A DNA stretch of 39,095 bases from BHER01 sp051652245 (GTDB lineage: Bacteria; Bacillota_I; Bacilli_A; Culicoidibacterales; Culicoidibacteraceae): contig JBOFTV010000031.1 of the NCBI GenBank assembly GCA_051652245.1, positions 1 to 39,095 on the forward strand. Reading direction: 5' to 3'. This document shows positions 17,411 through 25,789 of this stretch, piece after piece. The notes below the pieces were generated by a model. The model had not been told where the DNA came from. It searched no databases and saw nothing but the letters and a program-made list of their open reading frames with translations. Position 1 is the stretch's first letter. Each line of letters begins with the position of its first letter. A program made the translations under genes and the position numbers.

Positions 17411-18550
17411 CTATCGTGTTATTAATAATTTTTGTTCAATGATTTGCATTGTTTCAAGTAGACGGTCGTTGTAAATAGTTGCATCAATTTCAATGAAATT
17501 AATATTATGTTTACTTGCCAATTGCTTATATGCTGCTGCTGCTTGGACTTTTGTTGACTCATCACTCCAGCGGTAGTTGTCTTCAATATGTGGTACGGTT
17601 GCTTGTAAGAGAATATGAAGGTCTGTTTTATAATTGCTGACTGCTTCAATGAGCACGTTTTGGGCAATGGCATATTCAGGTGTGTCAAGCCATTGAGGCG
17701 AAAATGTTGCAAAGACATAATAAAAGTAATAGAGCGTTGTCAGTGGATCAGTGTCAACAAAAAGAATTCGATTTGCCTTTAAATTTTGCTTTTTGTCCTG
17801 GAGCATCTGTTCACTAACAATGTGGATAAAATCGCTAGGTACATAGGCCGTATTTTCATGACCAAAATAAATATCACTATGATATTTACCGTATTCTTCA
17901 CTCCAGACGGTATTAAAAAGGGAAGCAAGTTTCTTTGTAAGTGTCGTTTTCCCGCAACTTTCACTCCCAATTATCGTAACTTTTTTATTTAAATAGACTT
18001 TTGTTTGCTGCGTAAGCATGTTGTAATTTTCGGTTTTATATAAGTCTTTTTCAATTTCGCTAACTGATAGCGGTAGGCCATTTAGTTGGTAGTTAATGTT
18101 AAGCATTTCATTGCGTAAGAGGATGTTGCTATAGTCCTCTTTTGAGTTGAAAATTACTTGTAATTGTGGATTATGTTTAAGTAGCAGTTGGTCCCACATT
18201 AGTGTAGTTAGATTATCATCAGAAATGATATGAAGATGATAGTTTTTGAAGTCGATATCAGCAAGAATCGAAGCAATAATACGCTTTTGCTCAACTGTTG
18301 TTAGGTGGTAGCGTGTGCTCGTACTTTGCGTAATAAAAATATCTAAGTGTTCACATAACCCTGCTGCTTGAATAAGAATTTCCTTGTGAGCCATGTGGAT
18401 AAGGCGAAACTTACCACTGACAGCACCATTTTTATACTTGCAGCCTGAGGAATTAGTTTGTTGACAAATAGTGATTCGCTGATCAAGTGCAACTAAAGTT
18501 TGACCGGTTAATGTTGCCAGTTCTTGTCGTGTATAATTTGTAATATCCAT
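17411..18550 (-). CDS. nadR: NadR-like bifunctional protein (ribosylnicotinamide kinase, degenerate NMN adenylyltransferase)
   Basis: 379 residues. The N-terminal domain starts SGKFRLIHMAH where active NMN adenylyltransferases have GxFxxxHxGH, so the Gly is Ala; the second motif ISGTxIR is LSVSEIE, losing the Arg. This domain may be weak or inactive. The C-terminal domain (from about residue 188) is a kinase with P-loop GSESCGKTTL, the EEYGKYH segment and LFVDTDPLTT, as in ribosylnicotinamide kinase, which turns imported nicotinamide riboside into NMN. Its AAAGGAG binding site sits in the end of pnuC, so the genes are co-translated. No N-terminal helix-turn-helix as in enteric NadR. Confidence 0.82.
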   Translation of the reverse strand: MDITNYTRQELATLTGQTLVALDQRITICQQTNSSGCKYKNGAVSGKFRLIHMAHKEILIQAAGLCEHLDIFITQSTSTRYHLTTVEQKRIIASILADIDFKNYHLHIISDDNLTTLMWDQLLLKHNPQLQVIFNSKEDYSNILLRNEMLNINYQLNGLPLSVSEIEKDLYKTENYNMLTQQTKVYLNKKVTIIGSESCGKTTLTKKLASLFNTVWSEEYGKYHSDIYFGHENTAYVPSDFIHIVSEQMLQDKKQNLKANRILFVDTDPLTTLYYFYYVFATFSPQWLDTPEYAIAQNVLIEAVSNYKTDLHILLQATVPHIEDNYRWSDESTKVQAAAAYKQLASKHNINFIEIDATIYNDRLLETMQIIEQKLLITR

Positions 18551-18552
18551 GA

Positions 18553-19311
18553 TTAGTGCTCCTTTTTTGCTATTGTTTTTGTCGTATATTGGGCATAAGC
18601 TGTAAGTAGGGCATTAATTTGATAGAGGATATACATACAGCCAAAGACGAAATTACCACTGAGAAATTGGACGGGAATCGCAAAAAGATTTAAAACAATC
18701 CATAAAATCCAGGAAATACGATAGCGAAAGATCATCAACCCCTGTGCCAAAATACCAACATACATCGCAATAATATTAGCAATAATGAAAAATGGACCCG
18801 TCGTCAAATCAACCCACCCCATAAAAAAGGCGAGAACCAAATAAGCAGATGAAAGGAAAATCATCACGGCAAGAACGATGAAATCGCGACTTGTGTTTAA
18901 CTTTTCAATATTTGCATGGCCAGTATCATCAGTATGATTTCGCCAATCAAAGAAGCCAATAACATGTGAAATGAAAAAATAGGTAGTGGAAATAACAAAA
19001 CCAAAAGCGCCAAAAGCGATATTGATAATCATTTCCAGCGAGTTGGCAATCAACCCAAGGACATTACCACTATTTTTACGTCTTCCAAGTTGAAAAACAC
19101 AGAGAAGCCCAACGATAAAAGAAATAGAGGGCAGGAAATTCTGAATCCATGATCCTGCCTCATTAAAAGATGTAATACCACTCCAAAGGGCAACAATAGC
19201 ACCAGTTAGTGTAAAGCCGACCGTCCATCGCTTACGACCCTGCTCATTTTTTGTGATATAGTCAAGGGCTTTGATGATAGTAGGTGTTGTGGGTGTGGGT
19301 CGATTAGTCAT
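18553..19311 (-). CDS. pnuC: PnuC nicotinamide riboside transporter
   Basis: 252 residues with about seven membrane helices. The family's ligand region WILWIVLNLFAIPVQF (Trp-x-x-Trp-x-x-x-Asn) and the C-terminal YQINALLTAYAQY segment are present. PnuC lets nicotinamide riboside cross the membrane by facilitated diffusion; phosphorylation by the NadR kinase encoded next traps it. First gene of the operon, with AAAGGAGG before the start and a promoter and palindrome upstream (19330-19387). Confidence 0.9.
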   Translation of the reverse strand: MTNRPTPTTPTIIKALDYITKNEQGRKRWTVGFTLTGAIVALWSGITSFNEAGSWIQNFLPSISFIVGLLCVFQLGRRKNSGNVLGLIANSLEMIINIAFGAFGFVISTTYFFISHVIGFFDWRNHTDDTGHANIEKLNTSRDFIVLAVMIFLSSAYLVLAFFMGWVDLTTGPFFIIANIIAMYVGILAQGLMIFRYRISWILWIVLNLFAIPVQFLSGNFVFGCMYILYQINALLTAYAQYTTKTIAKKEH

Positions 19312-19329
19312 GAGGTTTCCTCCTTTTTG

Positions 19330-19387
19330 GTTTCAAATTGAAACTAAATTATATCGTCAATTATACAGTATTGGGGAATAAAGTCAA
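19330..19387 (-). promoter_or_regulatory. pnuC promoter with palindromic operator candidate
   Basis: On the minus strand TTGACT (19382-19387) and TATAAT (19360-19365) stand 16 bases apart. Just downstream, between the expected start site and the ribosome binding site, is the palindrome GTTTCAAATTGAAAC (19330-19344): seven-base arms around a single A. A repressor bound there would block the operon. The NrtR encoded in the same operon is the obvious candidate. Confidence 0.7.
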
Positions 19388-19440
19388 GGGAGTGAGTCAA
19401 TTGCGTCGCGCAAGTTAATTAATGCAGTTTAGAGGTATTA

Positions 19441-19474
19441 TATCTTATATATCTATGTTATACTAGATAAGATA
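19441..19474 (+). promoter_or_regulatory. Extended -10 promoter inside an inverted repeat
   Basis: TGTTATACT (19456-19464) is an extended -10 element. It lies between the arms TATCTTAT (19441-19448) and ATAAGATA (19467-19474), with inner ATCTA/TAGAT pairing. A dimeric repressor on this site would cover the -10 region of the membrane protein gene at 19557. Confidence 0.55.
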
Positions 19475-19556
19475 CCACATAAAAATGTTGACCCAAAAAG
19501 CAAATTGGGGCAATCAAATTCACCCTGAGCAAGACTTGGAGAAACTGGAGGAAATC

Positions 19557-19994
19557 ATGAATACACTAGATATAGCAATAATTATTTTTATAATAATGGA
19601 AACAGCAAACGTCTGTATTTTATACTTTGCGCCCGATTCAAAACTTGGTAATGGGGTTGCCGTGTTCAAGCCATGGGAAACGGCAAAAAAGGAACCAAAC
19701 GCCCAGCTATTTGCCCAATACATGACAAATTGGGTAGCGGGAACCAAGTTAATATTCATCGTCTTGCTTGTGGTCGTCCTCCTAACGGGAAGTGAAACGA
19801 CCAAAATATATGCTGTTGGTGCGATGATTTTATCAATTGGAACATATTTTTGGCGGCTGCACCCAATTGTCCAAAAACTGGACAGCCTCAACCAAATCAG
19901 CCCTAAAGGTTATTCCCGAACACTAGGATTTATGATTGCCGGATTTTTAGCGATGTTTTCAATAGCGCTGCTTGGCCATTTAATAATCCGGTAA
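19557..19994 (+). CDS. Four-helix membrane protein of unknown function
   Basis: 145 residues. I prefer ATG 19557 to 19485 because GGAGG (19547-19551) lies five bases before it and the protein then starts directly with a membrane helix. Helices near 4-22, 56-76, 80-98 and 120-142. A conserved-looking loop carries FKPWETAKKEP and YMTNWVAGTKL. The function is not known to me. It is a single-gene unit with its own promoter and a terminator. Confidence 0.75.
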   Translation: MNTLDIAIIIFIIMETANVCILYFAPDSKLGNGVAVFKPWETAKKEPNAQLFAQYMTNWVAGTKLIFIVLLVVVLLTGSETTKIYAVGAMILSIGTYFWRLHPIVQKLDSLNQISPKGYSRTLGFMIAGFLAMFSIALLGHLIIR

Positions 19995-20043
19995 ACCACA
20001 AAGGAGACCCCTTTTTTTGAAAAAAATCCGCGCAAGCAATCTT

Positions 20044-20082
20044 GACTTGATCACCTTAAACAGTGTATCGGGTCTTTTTTTT
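20044..20082 (+). terminator. Strong terminator ahead of the ribosomal operon
   Basis: GACTTGATCAC (20044-20054) pairs with GTGTATCGGGTC (20063-20074) with one bulge and two wobbles, followed by eight T. An upstream AGACCC near 20006 could compete for GGGTCT in the stem, but I have no evidence that it does. It insulates the S10 operon from upstream transcription. Confidence 0.75.
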
Positions 20083-20285
20083 GTGAAAGTAGCTATGCTG
20101 GGCATAAGATTAACCTATTCGTAATAAGAAAAGAACTAAGTCATAGGATTAATAAAAATGGGGAGGGGATGAGCCAGTACATGAACAGATTTTCATTAAT
20201 TGTGGAAAGCTATCATCAAAGTAACCAAAATATCAATTATTTCGCCGAACCAAGCCCCCTTACCAAAAAAAACCGCATTTTTTCC
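20083..20285. other. Spacer between terminator and S10 promoter
   Basis: About 200 bases with no supported gene. A 65-codon frame opens at 20169 right after GGGGAGGGG but runs through the ribosomal promoter and is probably not translated. Confidence 0.5.
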
Positions 20286-20314
20286 TTGCCACGACCACCA
20301 ATTTATGATAAAAT
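20286..20314 (+). promoter_or_regulatory. Promoter of the S10-spc-alpha operon
   Basis: TTGCCA (20286-20291), 17 bases, TAAAAT (20309-20314), with TG one base before the -10 giving an extended element. It is the best promoter between the upstream terminator and rpsJ. Confidence 0.7.
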
Positions 20315-20350
20315 GTTTTGGTATGACTACGCTATGATGTGTGAGGTTGT

Positions 20351-20400
20351 CGATACACTAGGATGAGTTGTCATGTACAACTTTTGCCTGCCTAGTATCG
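20351..20400 (+). promoter_or_regulatory. Structured leader before rpsJ
   Basis: CGAT (20351-20354) and ACTAGG (20357-20362) pair with CCTAGT (20391-20396) and ATCG (20397-20400), leaving a two-base bulge. Inside, GTTGT (20367-20371) pairs with ACAAC (20377-20381). No U-run follows directly. It sits 42 bases before rpsJ in the position where S10 operons carry autoregulatory leaders in other bacteria, though I see no match to a named class. Confidence 0.55.
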
Positions 20401-20442
20401 AGTTTTTACGCGGAGCGGTCCACACGGAAGGAGGACACAAAA

Positions 20443-20751
20443 ATGGCAAACAATAAAATTCGTATTCGTTTGAAAGCATTTGATCACAAATTATTGGATC
20501 AATCAGCAGCGAAAATCGTTGAAGCAGCTCAAAAAAGTGGTGCGGAAGTCTCAGGACCTATTCCCCTACCAACAGAAAGAGAAGTAATCACTATATTACG
20601 TGCGGTGCATAAATATAAAGATTCACGTGAACAATTTGAAATTCGTACACATAAACGTCTTATTGAATTAAAAAAATGGACGCCAGCAACTGTTAGCGCA
20701 CTTGAAAATCTTCAATTGCCAGCAGGAGTTGAAGTAGAAGTTAAAGCGTAA
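20443..20751 (+). CDS. rpsJ: 30S ribosomal protein S10
   Basis: 102 residues, the family's normal length. ATG 20443 (MANNKIRIRLKAFDHK) is chosen over the upstream ATG 20368 because AAGGAGG lies just before it and S10 starts this way. It contains GPIPLPTER and the THKRLIEL segment. S10 lies in the 30S head and, with NusB, acts in antitermination. First gene of the ribosomal super-operon. Confidence 0.98.
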   Translation: MANNKIRIRLKAFDHKLLDQSAAKIVEAAQKSGAEVSGPIPLPTEREVITILRAVHKYKDSREQFEIRTHKRLIELKKWTPATVSALENLQLPAGVEVEVKA

Positions 20752-20818
20752 GCTTAACTTACCCTATCTAATAAGAGTAGGGAAACAAAAATAATAGAAA
20801 GTTAGTGAGGTGTAATTC

Positions 20819-21523
20819 ATGAAAGGAATCTTAGGTCGTAAAATTGGGATGACTCAAGTATTTACCACAAATGGTGAACTAGTTCCAGTAACTGTCATTC
20901 AAGTTGAAAATAATGTTGTTTTACAAAAGAAAACAGTTGAAACAGACGGATATAACTCTGTTCAATTAGGGTTCGAAGAAAAACCAGCAAGACTTGCAAA
21001 CAAAGCAGAGCAAGGACATGCTACAAAAGCGGAAACAACTCCTAAGCGCTACATTCGTGAAATTAGAGATTTTGACATTGATGTTGAAGTTGGAGCGATT
21101 GTTAAGCCAGGAGATTTATTTACAGAAGGAGAAATCGTTGATGTAACGGGAACTTCTAAAGGGAAAGGATTTCAAGGTTCGATCAAACGTCATAACCAAT
21201 CTAGAGGGCCAATGGCTCACGGTTCTAGATATCATAGACGTCCAGGTTCAATGGGAGCTGTTGCTGCCAACCGTGTATTCAAAGGAAAGAAACTTCCAGG
21301 ACACATGGGTGCAAAAACAATTACTGTTCAAAATCTTGAAATCGTTAAAATTGACACGGAAAATAACGTTGTACTTGTACGCGGAAACGTTCCAGGAAGC
21401 AAAAAAGCAGTTTTGACAATTAAATCAAATGTAAAAGGTAGAAATATCAAAGAAGCAAAAGATTTAGTAAATTACAATAAAGTTGAAGTAGTAGAAACTA
21501 CGGATGCAAGTACAGAAGAATAA
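20819..21523 (+). CDS. rplC: 50S ribosomal protein L3
   Basis: 234 residues, starting MKGILGRKIGMTQVF behind GTGAGGTG. It has the core loop around HGSRYHRRPGSMGA that reaches to the peptidyl transferase centre, and the family segment FKGKKLPGHMG. It is somewhat longer than the usual 205-215 residues because of an acidic C-terminal tail ending TTDASTEE. Confidence 0.98.
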   Translation: MKGILGRKIGMTQVFTTNGELVPVTVIQVENNVVLQKKTVETDGYNSVQLGFEEKPARLANKAEQGHATKAETTPKRYIREIRDFDIDVEVGAIVKPGDLFTEGEIVDVTGTSKGKGFQGSIKRHNQSRGPMAHGSRYHRRPGSMGAVAANRVFKGKKLPGHMGAKTITVQNLEIVKIDTENNVVLVRGNVPGSKKAVLTIKSNVKGRNIKEAKDLVNYNKVEVVETTDASTEE

Positions 21524-21546
21524 AATTTAATGGAAGGAGGATTCAC

Positions 21547-22173
21547 ATGCCTAAAGTAAATGTATATAACCTAGAAGGAAACAAGGTAAGTGACATCGAA
21601 TTAAGTGAAGCTATATTTGGTTTAGAACCACATAAGCAAGCAATGTATGATGCAATCATCATGCAAAAAGCAGCACTTCGACAAGGAACACACAAAGCTA
21701 AAACGCGTGGCGAAATACGTGGTGGTGGTCGAAAACCATGGCGTCAAAAAGGTACTGGTCGTGCAAGACAAGGATCTATTCGTTCACCACAATGGCGTGG
21801 AGGGGGAACAGTATTTGGTCCACAACCACGTTCATATAAAATGAAAATCAACAAAAAGGTGTATCAATTAGCGCTTAAATCAATCTATTCAAGTAAAGTA
21901 CTTGAAGGGAAATTAATCGTTGTTGAAAATTTCAATTTAGATGCACCAAAAACAAAGACAATGATTAACTTTTTTGCAGCATTAAGTGCAACAAAACCAT
22001 TAATCATTTCTGAAAGCGGGAATGAGAACTTATTCCTATCAGTAAGAAATATCCAAAGAGCTAATGCATTAACGAGTTCAAGTACAAGTGTATTAGACAT
22101 TGCTACTGCCGACACTGTTATTGTAACAGTAGAAGCTATCGTGAAAATTGAGGAGGTGCTTGGAAAATGTTAA
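21547..22173 (+). CDS. rplD: 50S ribosomal protein L4
   Basis: 208 residues behind AAGGAGG. The basic loop with GGGRKPWRQKGTGRARQGS lines the exit tunnel, followed by SPQWRGGGTVFGP. L4 is the autogenous regulator of S10 operons in gammaproteobacteria; whether it binds the leader here is unknown. Its end overlaps rplW by seven bases. Confidence 0.98.
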   Translation: MPKVNVYNLEGNKVSDIELSEAIFGLEPHKQAMYDAIIMQKAALRQGTHKAKTRGEIRGGGRKPWRQKGTGRARQGSIRSPQWRGGGTVFGPQPRSYKMKINKKVYQLALKSIYSSKVLEGKLIVVENFNLDAPKTKTMINFFAALSATKPLIISESGNENLFLSVRNIQRANALTSSSTSVLDIATADTVIVTVEAIVKIEEVLGKC

Positions 22174-22451
22174 GCTATGCTGATATTATAAAGCGCCCGC
22201 TAATCACTGAGAAGACAGCGGCGTTGTCAATTGGACAAAAGTATGTTTTTGAAGTAGATTACAAAGCGAACAAAACATTGGTAAAACAAGCTATTCAACA
22301 TTTATTCCCCGGAACAAAAGTTGAAAAAGTAAATATTATGAATGTTAAACCAAAAGCAAAACGCGTTGGTCGTTATCTTGGTAAAACAAAAAGAATTCGT
22401 AAAGCTATCGTAACATTAACAGCAGATAGTAAACCGATTGAAATTTTTTAA
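22167..22451 (+). CDS. rplW: 50S ribosomal protein L23
   Basis: 94 residues, starting MLSYADIIKRPLITEKTA. The GGAGGTG binding site lies in the end of rplD, so translation is coupled. L23 sits at the tunnel exit and docks trigger factor and SRP. The family motif VNIMNVKPKAKRVGRY is present. Confidence 0.97.
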   Translation: MLSYADIIKRPLITEKTAALSIGQKYVFEVDYKANKTLVKQAIQHLFPGTKVEKVNIMNVKPKAKRVGRYLGKTKRIRKAIVTLTADSKPIEIF

Positions 22452-22537
22452 TCAAATATAACAAAAGTGATTCAACTATCATGAACTGGTAGAGAATTTT
22501 TTATAAAAAAATCTTAGAATGAGGAGGCAAAACAACA

Positions 22538-23374
22538 ATGGCTATTAAAGTTTATAAGCCGGTCACGAATGGTCGTCGTCATATGACAACGCTTGATTAT
22601 AAAGCGGATATCACTACTGATAAACCGGAAAAATCATTGTTAGCTCCACTGACAAAAAATGGTGGACGTAATAACCAAGGTAAAATTACTATACGTCACC
22701 GTGGTGGAGGACATAAACGTCAATATCGTATCATCGATTTCAAAAGAAATAAAGATGGGATTATTGGTCGTGTTGCAACTATTGAGTATGATCCAAATCG
22801 TACGGCAAATATTGCACTAATTAATTATCTTGATGGAGAGAAAAAGTATATTATCGCTCCTAAAGGATTAAAAGTAGGTATGGAAATTGAGTCAGGAGAA
22901 GGTGCCGATATCAAAGTTGGTAACGCTTTGCCACTTGAGAAAATTCCAGTGGGGACATTTATCCATAATATCGAAATGTATCCTGGTAAGGGTGGACAAT
23001 TAATCCGTTCTGCAGGTACGAGTGCACAAATTTTAGGTCGTGAAGGTAAATATGTCCTAATCCGTCTTAAATCAAGTGAAGTTCGCTACATCTTAGGTGT
23101 ATGTCGTGCAACAATTGGTGAAGTTGGAAATGGCGCGCACGAACTTGTAAATATTGGTAAAGCTGGACGTACACGTTGGATGGGTATTAAACCAACCGTT
23201 CGTGGTTCTGTAATGAATCCCAACGATCACCCACACGGTGGTGGTGAAGGACGTACACCAATTGGACGTAAAGCACCAGTTACTCCTTGGGGTAAACCTG
23301 CTTTAGGACTTAAAACAAGAAATAAGAAGAAACATTCTTCAAAATTAATTGTTCGTCGTCGTAATGAAAAATAA
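22538..23374 (+). CDS. rplB: 50S ribosomal protein L2
   Basis: 278 residues behind GAGGAGG. Contains ITIRHRGGGHKRQYR, the GKAGRTRWMGIKPTVRG segment and NPNDHPHGGGEGR with the conserved His important near the peptidyl transferase centre. Full length, with the basic tail KKKHSSKLIVRRR. Confidence 0.98.
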   Translation: MAIKVYKPVTNGRRHMTTLDYKADITTDKPEKSLLAPLTKNGGRNNQGKITIRHRGGGHKRQYRIIDFKRNKDGIIGRVATIEYDPNRTANIALINYLDGEKKYIIAPKGLKVGMEIESGEGADIKVGNALPLEKIPVGTFIHNIEMYPGKGGQLIRSAGTSAQILGREGKYVLIRLKSSEVRYILGVCRATIGEVGNGAHELVNIGKAGRTRWMGIKPTVRGSVMNPNDHPHGGGEGRTPIGRKAPVTPWGKPALGLKTRNKKKHSSKLIVRRRNEK

Positions 23375-23416
23375 TTATTCAAATATAAAATATAGTTTGG
23401 AAGGAGGACCCAACCA

Positions 23417-23695
23417 ATGGCAAGAAGTTTAAAAAAAGGACCTTTCGTAGATGATTATCTAATGAAAAAAGTTGAAAAGCTGAATGAAGTAGAGAAAAAA
23501 GAAGTAATTCAAACTTGGTCACGTCGTTCAACTATTTTCCCTCAGTTTATTGGGCACACTTTTGCTGTACACAATGGACGTGAGCATATACCTGTATATG
23601 TAACAGAAGATATGGTAGGTCATAAATTAGGCGAATTCGCACTAACGAGAACTTACCGTGGACATGGTGACGATCGTAAAACGAAAAAACGTTAA
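23417..23695 (+). CDS. rpsS: 30S ribosomal protein S19
   Basis: 92 residues, MARSLKKGPFVDDYLMKKVE behind AAGGAGG. It carries TWSRRSTIFPQFIGHTFAVHNG and ends LTRTYRGHGDDRKTKKR. It lies in the 30S head next to S13 and contacts the A-site finger. Confidence 0.98.
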   Translation: MARSLKKGPFVDDYLMKKVEKLNEVEKKEVIQTWSRRSTIFPQFIGHTFAVHNGREHIPVYVTEDMVGHKLGEFALTRTYRGHGDDRKTKKR

Positions 23696-23738
23696 TTTCA
23701 AATATAAAAGTTAATATACTTGAAGGGAGGCAAAACAA

Positions 23739-24074
23739 ATGCAAGAAGCAAAAGCAGTAGCTCGTACGGTAAGAATCGCACCACGTAAATCAAGAATGGT
23801 TGTTGATTTAATTCGTGGGAAAAACGTTGGCGAAGCATTCGCAATTCTTTTTAATACAAATAGAGGCGTAGCACCAACAGTTGCAAAAGTTCTGAAATCA
23901 GCAGTAGCAAACGCTGAAAACAATCATGAAATGAATGTTGAAAACTTATACATTAAGGCAGCTTATGTTGACGAGGGCGCAACACTTAAAAGATTCCAAC
24001 CACGTGCTAAAGGTAGCGCATTTGAAATCTTAAAAAGAACAAGCCATATCACAATAGTGGTGGCAGAACGCTAA
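23739..24074 (+). CDS. rplV: 50S ribosomal protein L22
   Basis: 111 residues behind GGGAGG. RIAPRKSRMVVDLIRGK and the beta-hairpin region FQPRAKGSAFEILKRTSHI, whose tip reaches the exit-tunnel constriction and macrolide site, are present. Normal length. Confidence 0.98.
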   Translation: MQEAKAVARTVRIAPRKSRMVVDLIRGKNVGEAFAILFNTNRGVAPTVAKVLKSAVANAENNHEMNVENLYIKAAYVDEGATLKRFQPRAKGSAFEILKRTSHITIVVAER

Positions 24075-24125
24075 AACCAAACCTTATCTAAATAAGGAAT
24101 AAAAAAGAGAAATGGAGGATTCGCA

Positions 24126-24785
24126 ATGGGTCAAAAAGTAAATCCAATAGGTTTACGAGTTGGTATAATTCGTGACTGGGATTCACGTTGGTATGCAGAT
24201 AAAAGAAATTATTCAACATACTTACTTGAAGACGTGAAAATCCGAGAATTCGTAGAAAAGAAATTAAGCAACGCATCATTAGGTCATATTGAAATCGAGC
24301 GTCGTGATGATTCAAGAGTAAATGTTATTATCTTTACAGCAAAACCAGGTTATGTAATTGGTAAAGGTGGAGCAGATATTGATAATTTAAGACAAAGTAT
24401 CAAAAGACTAGTTAATCGTGAAGTCTTTATTGATGTTGTTGAAATTAAGAAGCCTGATTTAGTTGCAAGATTGGTAGCACGAAATATTGCTGATCAATTA
24501 GAGCGCCGTGTATCATTCCGTATTGCCCAAAAACGTGCAATTCAAAACGTAATGAAAGCTGGAGCTTTTGGAATTAAAACGGCTGTAAGTGGTCGTCTAG
24601 GCGGAGCTGATATGGCTCGTACCGAAGGATACTCAGAAGGAAATGTCCCTTTACAAACTTTACGTGCAGATATTGATTACGCACACGAAGAAGCTGATAC
24701 TACTTATGGTAAAATGGGTGTAAAAGTTTGGATTTATAAAGGTGAGATACTTCCACAAAAACCGAATAAAAAACAAAATAAATAA
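24126..24785 (+). CDS. rpsC: 30S ribosomal protein S3
   Basis: 219 residues, MGQKVNPIGLRVGI behind ATGGAGG. The KH domain carries GYVIGKGGADIDNLR, and the C-terminal domain has GRLGGADMARTEGYSEGNVPL. S3 lies at the mRNA entry channel, where it helps unwind mRNA. Confidence 0.98.
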   Translation: MGQKVNPIGLRVGIIRDWDSRWYADKRNYSTYLLEDVKIREFVEKKLSNASLGHIEIERRDDSRVNVIIFTAKPGYVIGKGGADIDNLRQSIKRLVNREVFIDVVEIKKPDLVARLVARNIADQLERRVSFRIAQKRAIQNVMKAGAFGIKTAVSGRLGGADMARTEGYSEGNVPLQTLRADIDYAHEEADTTYGKMGVKVWIYKGEILPQKPNKKQNK

Positions 24786-24806
24786 TTTTGGGAAGGAGGC
24801 AAACTA

Positions 24807-25238
24807 ATGTTAATGCCAAAAAGAACTAAATATCGTAGGCCCCATCGTGTTCGTTACGAAGGTAAAGCACAAAGAGGAACTACAATTACTTTTGGTGAAT
24901 ATGGATTAAAATCAACGGAAGGTGCATGGATTACCAACCGTCAAATTGAAGCAGCACGTATTGCGATGACTCGTTATATGAAGCGTGGTGGGAAAGTTTG
25001 GATTAAAATATTCCCAGGTTTAGCAAAGACTGCAAAACCTCTTGAAGTCCGAATGGGTTCAGGGAAAGGTGCTCCAGAATCATGGGTAGCAGTTGTTAAA
25101 GCTGGCCGCGTGATGTTTGAAGTTGGTGGTGTATCAGAAGAAGTAGCACGTGAAGCACTTCGTCTTGCAGCACATAAATTACCTGTAAAATGTAAAATAA
25201 TTAAACGTGAAAGTGATGGTGATAGTAATGAAAGCTAA
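24807..25238 (+). CDS. rplP: 50S ribosomal protein L16
   Basis: 143 residues, MLMPKRTKYRRPHRV behind GGAAGGAGG. Includes FGEYGLKSTEGAWITNRQIE and MGSGKGAPESWVAVVKAGR. It binds near the A-site tRNA elbow. The last 11 bases overlap rpmC. Confidence 0.97.
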   Translation: MLMPKRTKYRRPHRVRYEGKAQRGTTITFGEYGLKSTEGAWITNRQIEAARIAMTRYMKRGGKVWIKIFPGLAKTAKPLEVRMGSGKGAPESWVAVVKAGRVMFEVGGVSEEVAREALRLAAHKLPVKCKIIKRESDGDSNES

Positions 25239-25422
25239 TGAAGTTCGCAAATTAGAAACATCTGATATTAAACAACAAGTGAAGTCTAAAAAAGAGGAAT
25301 TGTTCGGATTACGTTTTCAACAAGCTACCGGCCAATTAGAAGACACTTCACAAATTCGTAAAATTCGTAAAGATATCGCAAGAATGTTAACAGAATTACG
25401 TGCTCGTGAAATAGCACAATAG
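25228..25422 (+). CDS. rpmC: 50S ribosomal protein L29
   Basis: 64 residues from ATG 25228 (MKANEVRKLET), which overlaps rplP by 11 bases; the in-frame ATG 25207 lies further inside rplP and would add an unusual extension. The binding site is weak, so coupling to rplP is likely. The helical-hairpin motif ELFGLRFQQATGQLEDTSQI is present. Confidence 0.95.
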   Translation: MKANEVRKLETSDIKQQVKSKKEELFGLRFQQATGQLEDTSQIRKIRKDIARMLTELRAREIAQ

Positions 25423-25479
25423 TTATTAAAGTAGGCATATGTCAACTTTAAAATTACTGAGAGGAGGAACCTTGTAATT

Positions 25480-25740
25480 ATGGAACGTAATAATCGTAAA
25501 GTTATCGTCGGAACAGTTGTTTCGGATAAAATGGATAAAACAATCACTGTCTTAGTTGAGACAAAGAAAAAGCATCCGTTATACGGAAAACGTGTAAAAT
25601 ATTCAAAAAAATATAAAGCACATGATGAACAACAAATTGCAAAAATGGGAGATACAGTGAAAATAATGGCAACTCGTCCATTATCAGCTACTAAAAGATT
25701 TCGTTTAATTGAAGTTGTGAAAGTTGCAGTTAATGCATAA
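25480..25740 (+). CDS. rpsQ: 30S ribosomal protein S17
   Basis: 86 residues behind GAGAGGAGG. It has the OB-fold segments VGTVVSDKMDKTITVLVE and HPLYGKRVKYSKKYKAHDE, then RPLSATKRFRLIEVV. A primary 16S rRNA binder of the 30S body. Confidence 0.97.
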   Translation: MERNNRKVIVGTVVSDKMDKTITVLVETKKKHPLYGKRVKYSKKYKAHDEQQIAKMGDTVKIMATRPLSATKRFRLIEVVKVAVNA

Positions 25741-25789
25741 TTTCATCTAAGTGATAATAAATAAATAAACTTGAAAGGAGGAACATAAG

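Noticed and set aside
20169..20366. 65-codon frame behind GGGGAGGGG upstream of rpsJ
   Set aside because: The purine-rich run abuts the ATG with no spacer, the frame covers the S10 promoter, and the product resembles nothing I know.
22450..23712. TTCAAATATAAAA-like string in three successive ribosomal spacers (after rplW, rplB and rpsS)
   Set aside because: Short, AT-rich and close to what base composition allows; no pairing or fixed spacing to the start codons.
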